Shown: positions 60,101-64,000 of the stretch, in pieces
How positions within the stretch are numbered: position 1 is the first letter of the stretch
Layout of the letters: each line of letters starts with the position of its first letter
Assembly (NCBI GenBank): GCA_006503535.1
Contig: QYRS01000009.1
Location: 2,418,001 to 2,482,000 of the forward strand
Direction of reading: 5' to 3'
DNA from: Arthrinium phaeospermum
Lineage: Eukaryota; Ascomycota; Sordariomycetes; Amphisphaeriales; Apiosporaceae
Length of the DNA stretch: 64,000 nt
The notes under the pieces: generated by a model
Told to the model about the DNA's origin: nothing
Databases searched by the model: none
Seen by the model: only the letters and a program-made list of their open reading frames with translations
Translations under genes and position numbers: made by a program

Positions 60101-61157
60101 TAATAAAAGCTTTTAATAATGTTAATATTAGGATGTTTAAAGACTAAATAAACATTTTCTCTAAAATAACTAGATATAAAGAATTATTAAATAAAGTTTA
60201 ATAATTTAAGGAAAATAAATCTAAGAGTATAGCAATAAAAAAAAACTATAATTTAAAGGGTATAAAAAATAAAAATTTAAAGGATAGGGTTTAAATAAAA
60301 AGTTTATTAAAGTTTTAACGATTTAAAATTTTAAATTAACTTGTTAACGCGGGAACTACACGATTTCCAGGCTACGGTGTCCGCTTAATTAATTAATATA
60401 ATCTTTTAAATACTCTTTTTCGAATTCTAAATAACGGCTAAGAAAAACAGCTAAAACTTAGAGAATAGTAATAATTAAAATTCCTCTTAGAAATTAGAAT
60501 AAATCGAGGTGAGAAGGCGTGACTCATATAATTTAAGAAAGCGGGGTTAATAAAATAAAAAAGAATAAAATAACTAGACTTAAAAAAAGGGTTTAAAAAA
60601 AAAAGGTCTACCCCGCTATTAAGTATTACTTCCTTTTAAATACTATTATACTTAATTTTAAGGAATTCTTTAATTCTAATAAACCTGTTAATATTAATAA
60701 ATGCTAAAAAAAGTTCTATAACTGTTCTAAGCGTTTCTAAAAGATAAATAAATTTTACTAAATTCTAGGAAGTCGCTAAAATATTTGCGGTAAAGAAAGG
60801 TTTTTTTTTCAATAAAATAGCACGGGCTAAATTACTAAAAAAAATTAATAACTATAAAGATAGTAATAAATTTTAATACTTTATTTCTAACATAGGACGA
60901 TTTAAAAATTAATTATATATAAAAAAATAAATAGAATTAATATAATTTTAGCAACGTAATAAACAGATAAAATAATTAATAAATATATTAATAAAAGGCC
61001 GATTCTAGGAATAAAAAGGTTAATAAAGAAATAATAGCGACCTTACGTTATTAAAATTATGGTTAAAAGGGCCGCCTTAAAAAAAAGATACTTTTTAATC
61101 TCCTCTTCACACTTAGATAATATAAAGGGTTTAATTAGGCCTTAAATTAACTACTAA

Positions 61158-61302
61158 AAAAAGCGCAAAAAGTAAACGAATTTATAAAATTATAAAGGTT
61201 ATATACTTAATCCGTCTCAACAGAAGGCCGAGATTTCCCGCTATATACGCTAACAAATTATCCTCTCACACTAGGGGTGTATCAATCTAGTCTCCTTCCT
61301 AG
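61158..61302 (-). repeat. right direct repeat (candidate 5' LTR)
   Basis: The partner of 48800-48944. Normal GC-rich host sequence starts right after it (from 61305). Confidence 0.8.
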
Positions 61303-63768
61303 ACCCTGGAAAATCCACAAAGAATAACCCCTCCGACCCCCCGACCCCCGACCCCGGCCGCGGCTTGGCGCGACTCCGGACGATCAAATCCACGCGCTAC
61401 CGTCGCAAACAATAGACTTAACGGGATTAAAGTTCTCGACGTTTCCCCCTTGGCAGCCCTGCGACTGCGTGCGTCGCGCCTTGGCGAGCTGAGAAGCTTT
61501 TGGGGGCGCCTGTTCGTGGCAGGTTCACGGCCTAGCGCCGCCCTTTGCGGTTCTTTGCCACGCTGGCGAGCCAATGATAGGCGCTCGCGGTATGTGTAAT
61601 GGATGTGTAATTGCATGGCACATTCAAATACGGCACGGCATCCGGCACGGGGAGTCTCCTTGTGTTCCCTTTTTTTCCAATTCCTATTGTTGCGCCCCGT
61701 GGCTGTGGCTTGTTCACCTGATGGCCGCCGCCGTTTTACTGTAGAGAGACCAACCCTACATGGCTGGCGCATTGGTGTGGCAGCTCCAGCCTCTCTATCA
61801 TTGGAAGTGGCCTGATCTGGAGTCCAGCTTGGCTCTCCCTACCTGTCATCACAGGATCCAGGCCAAGTGATACAGCCAAGTCCAGCAAGATCGATCAAGA
61901 TGAGTATATTTGCCAGGAGCAGGGCCGTGTAGGTTGCTTGCATAGGACGAAAGACGAGTCGAAAAAAGAGGTGTATATAAACGGTCTTCCCGACGGCATT
62001 GTCCGCAGAATAGTGATCGTAGCAAGCCACCAACTCCAAGCAGGTTACTTGGAACACCACATCGTATAGCAATATATCCTAATTTTCTTTGATAGACGGT
62101 TTGATCGACTGTGCTACGCAGCTCTAATAATCGAGGACAAGGTGAGCATGCCTGATATTCTTTTCGTCGCTCCCAGCCGAATGAAACCACCCAATTGACC
62201 AGGGAACTATAGGAGTGTCTACGAAGTCGATCACCCGTTCCAGACAAATAGATAGTATCATACGACGAATCCAGGTAGGCCTCCTACAAGAACCCCATCG
62301 GACAACGTCATCACGCAAAGATGCTGCGTATGGTCGCTACCCCCGGGCCCTCACAGCCGCAGTACCTGGGAGATCTTTTTGAAGGTCCTCTGAGGCGCCT
62401 CAAGAGGACCAAGTCATCGGCGTCCTCGGCCTCCTCGGAGAGTTCCAGCGGACCCCCTCCCCTGTCCCGCACGAGCTCGAGGAGCATCTTCCGGCCCATG
62501 CTTGGGAGAAAGCCTTCATCGGGGTCCTCATAAATATTACGATATTGAACATCGCAGGGCCGCCATGATGTGCGCTTAAATACGGAAGTAGGCGCGCCTG
62601 CCTACTGACTGCATCTTCTCCTCCTTCTCTAACGGAGCGGCATCAAATCATTCTGGCTTAGGTTCCTCCAGGCTGGGTTTCCTGGGTCTATCTAACCGGG
62701 GCCAGATTGGCTGGATTGGCGCGTGGCTAGGAGATGTATTATTACTTATTCCTCTGAGCGAGGTCGGCTGTTTACGAAGAAGAGAAATGCTCAAGAGACT
62801 GGCGTGGAGTTTCCCGGGCTGGATTACTCAGGCCCCCCGGGGCTTGGAAGGCAAAACAAAGCAACAAAACCATATACACAATACCAAACATAATTAGCCA
62901 AAACCTTGAGCCACATCGATGACTGCATGCTTGCACCAGAGAAAACAAAGACCATGAGCTCTTTGCCCCGGCCAAAATGTTACGCCAGAGGGCCAGAGGG
63001 GACTTGGACGAAAAAGGGGGGCCAGTATCCTACAAACGCTTGCTTTCTTACTGCAATACGGTGGAAGACCATGTATCCTGCGCATCTTTAGGAAAATACA
63101 GCAGTTCACAACAAGCAAGTCTCTGTCAGATTCTGCAACGCACATGGAACCAGGTGAAACCCGAACCTGGTAGAGTTTCGTCTCTTCTTTCCCAGCCTGA
63201 CAGGGGACGGCCGGTCTAGATCTCGTCGGGCCCAAAAGTGAAAAAACATCAGCACACATCAAACGCCGCGTCGGGATGCCAATCCTGCCATCTGACAACC
63301 GTCGGGCATATCGTTGTGTCGCCTTGTGCGATCGGCGAGAGCGCATTCGTCTCGAAGCGGTCATCATGTCGAGGCATCAGACCAAACGGTTCCAAACAGG
63401 TTGTGTGAGCGTAAAACTTGTTCGAGAGAGGTCGGTTCGGATAGCCTCAGAAAGAAGAAGCAAGGAAAACAGCTGATGAGTGATTCGAGGAGGCCTCATG
63501 TCTCAAAGCTCAGTTCCCCGATTCAGCTAAAGGACGGATAGTGCCGACCATTTACGACAGTTTGTGCAAAGGAGGCATCCCTCCGCCCGCTCTACGTAGC
63601 GACCGGCCAGGTTATTGATCATCGACAGGCACGTCTTCGTATTTAGAAAAATGCGACACCAATGTTCGCAGTTCTTGATTTGAGCATGTCCGGATCTACC
63701 GTGGATCAAACTCGATGCCACGTGGATCAGAATAAGGCCTAGAACATGTTTAGGGGAACGTCACCTAG
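61303..63768. other. host sequence after the RIP island, no convincing gene
   Basis: GC returns to normal. A 70-codon plus frame at 62321-62533 (MLRMVATPGPSQPQYLGDLF start, then Ser-rich) has an ATG and good codon bias. It could be a small protein, but no family is known. Other frames are short or lack starts. Confidence 0.45.
62321..62533 (+). CDS. possible small Ser-rich protein
   Basis: 70 residues, basic centre (GPLRRLKRTKSSASSASS) and Ser/Pro-rich end. No signal peptide, TM or known domain. Kept only as a candidate. Confidence 0.25.
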   Translation: MLRMVATPGPSQPQYLGDLFEGPLRRLKRTKSSASSASSESSSGPPPLSRTSSRSIFRPMLGRKPSSGSS

Positions 63769-63870
63769 CTAACCTGGCTTCATTAAGAACATGATGATGA
63801 TAACGGAAGCCAGAAGAAGAACAAGAGCCGAGCCTACTTGCCGCTGAACGTTGCATTTAACACCAAAGTC
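63769..63870 (-). CDS. possible terminal exon with a C-terminal TM helix
   Basis: Behind a pyrimidine-rich acceptor (CTCCCTTTCTGCAG at 63871-63884) the minus strand reads DFGVKCNVQRQVGSALVLLL followed by ASVIIIMFLMKPG and a TAG stop. This looks like the last exon of a membrane protein. The nearest upstream ATG (MASYPEEKLLL) would need an intron of about 31 nt, so the donor is unclear. Confidence 0.3.
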   Translation of the reverse strand, partial: DFGVKCNVQRQVGSALVLLLASVIIIMFLMKPG

Positions 63871-64000
63871 CTGCAGAAAGGGAGTAAAAATATACATCTA
63901 CTAAGAGGAGTTTCTCCTCTGGATATGAAGCCATTGTGAATTCCGCCCCTGAACAGACGACCTACAATATTACATACAAGACAAAATTCAAAATGTAAAC

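Larger units (their letters stand above)
48800..61302 (-). mobile_element. RIP-eroded Gypsy-type LTR element(s), 12.5 kb
   Basis: An AT island with very few CpA or TpG, many stop codons in all frames and remaining C mostly in CpC, CpT and CpG context, as RIP leaves it. It is bounded by 145-bp direct repeats. Read on the minus strand it shows, in order, a gag-like relic (about 60.1-59.7 kb), Gypsy reverse transcriptase (56.5-55.96 kb) and an integrase C-terminal GPF-type relic (54.07-53.85 kb). An additional long unknown frame (53.04-50.5 kb) follows. The order RT then integrase is that of Ty3/Gypsy. The length exceeds a typical 6-7 kb element, so either one large element with an extra frame or a nested insertion is present. 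Confidence 0.75.

Noticed and set aside
48800..61302. AT island as mitochondrial insertion or centromere core
   Set aside because: Direct repeats differing by transitions, low CpA/TpG and retroelement relics explain it better.
61299..61772. 157-codon minus frame next to the RIP island
   Set aside because: It runs into the repeat boundary, has Arg-rich random-like text and no domain or good start context.
1..64000. CRISPR arrays, bacterial operons, rRNA genes
   Set aside because: Introns, RIP and protein families are fungal; no regularly spaced palindromic repeats or rRNA sequence were seen.

Overview
The window is nuclear DNA of a filamentous ascomycete (Pezizomycotina, most likely Sordariomycetes). 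Coding exons are GC-rich. Introns are about 50-160 nt with GTRAGT-type donors and CTRAC-type branch sites. Two islands have lost almost all CpA/TpG, the mark of repeat-induced point mutation (RIP). Species cannot be fixed from the sequence alone.

Layout. 1-5.6 kb holds housekeeping genes: the 3' end of a VTS1-type SAM-domain RNA-binding protein and a single-exon TFIIIC TPR subunit (sfc4/TFC4 type). 6-23.9 kb is a transport, metabolism and regulation stretch. It carries a 14-TM MFS exporter, an NCS1 nucleobase/allantoin-type permease, an ATR1-like MFS transporter, a membrane-anchored L-domain surface protein, a PuuE-type allantoinase/polysaccharide deacetylase, a Zn(II)2Cys6 regulator and a secreted two-LysM protein. 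The permease, hydrolase and regulator could serve purine/ureide use, but they are not contiguous and this is inference. 24-31 kb holds a broken gene, a secreted histidine acid phosphatase with an atypical active-site motif, and two low-complexity hypothetical genes.

32.5-48 kb is an accessory-type compartment. It contains a secreted single-TM protein, coding relics, two small secreted 4-Cys paralogues in a duplicated block with conserved promoter and 3' flank, a gene ending in tandem acidic repeats, an N-terminal STAND/NLR-type (HeLo-like) gene cut by a transposon, a type II membrane protein with a 14-Cys ectodomain, and a 5-exon-class MFS transporter (four exons resolved).

Two RIP-eroded elements dominate the right half. 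One (41461-42716) is a 1.26-kb TIR element with a TA target duplication, as in Tc1/mariner. It sits in the 3' coding end of the HeLo-like gene and supplies its present stop codon. The other (about 48.8-61.3 kb) is bounded by 145-bp direct repeats differing almost only by transitions. Read on the minus strand it shows gag-like, Gypsy reverse transcriptase and integrase C-terminal relics, then, downstream of pol, a further continuous frame of about 2.5 kb that I do not recognise. The last 2.7 kb returns to normal composition with no convincing complete gene.

Exon joins were deduced by eye from splice consensus and frame continuity, so each needs transcript support.
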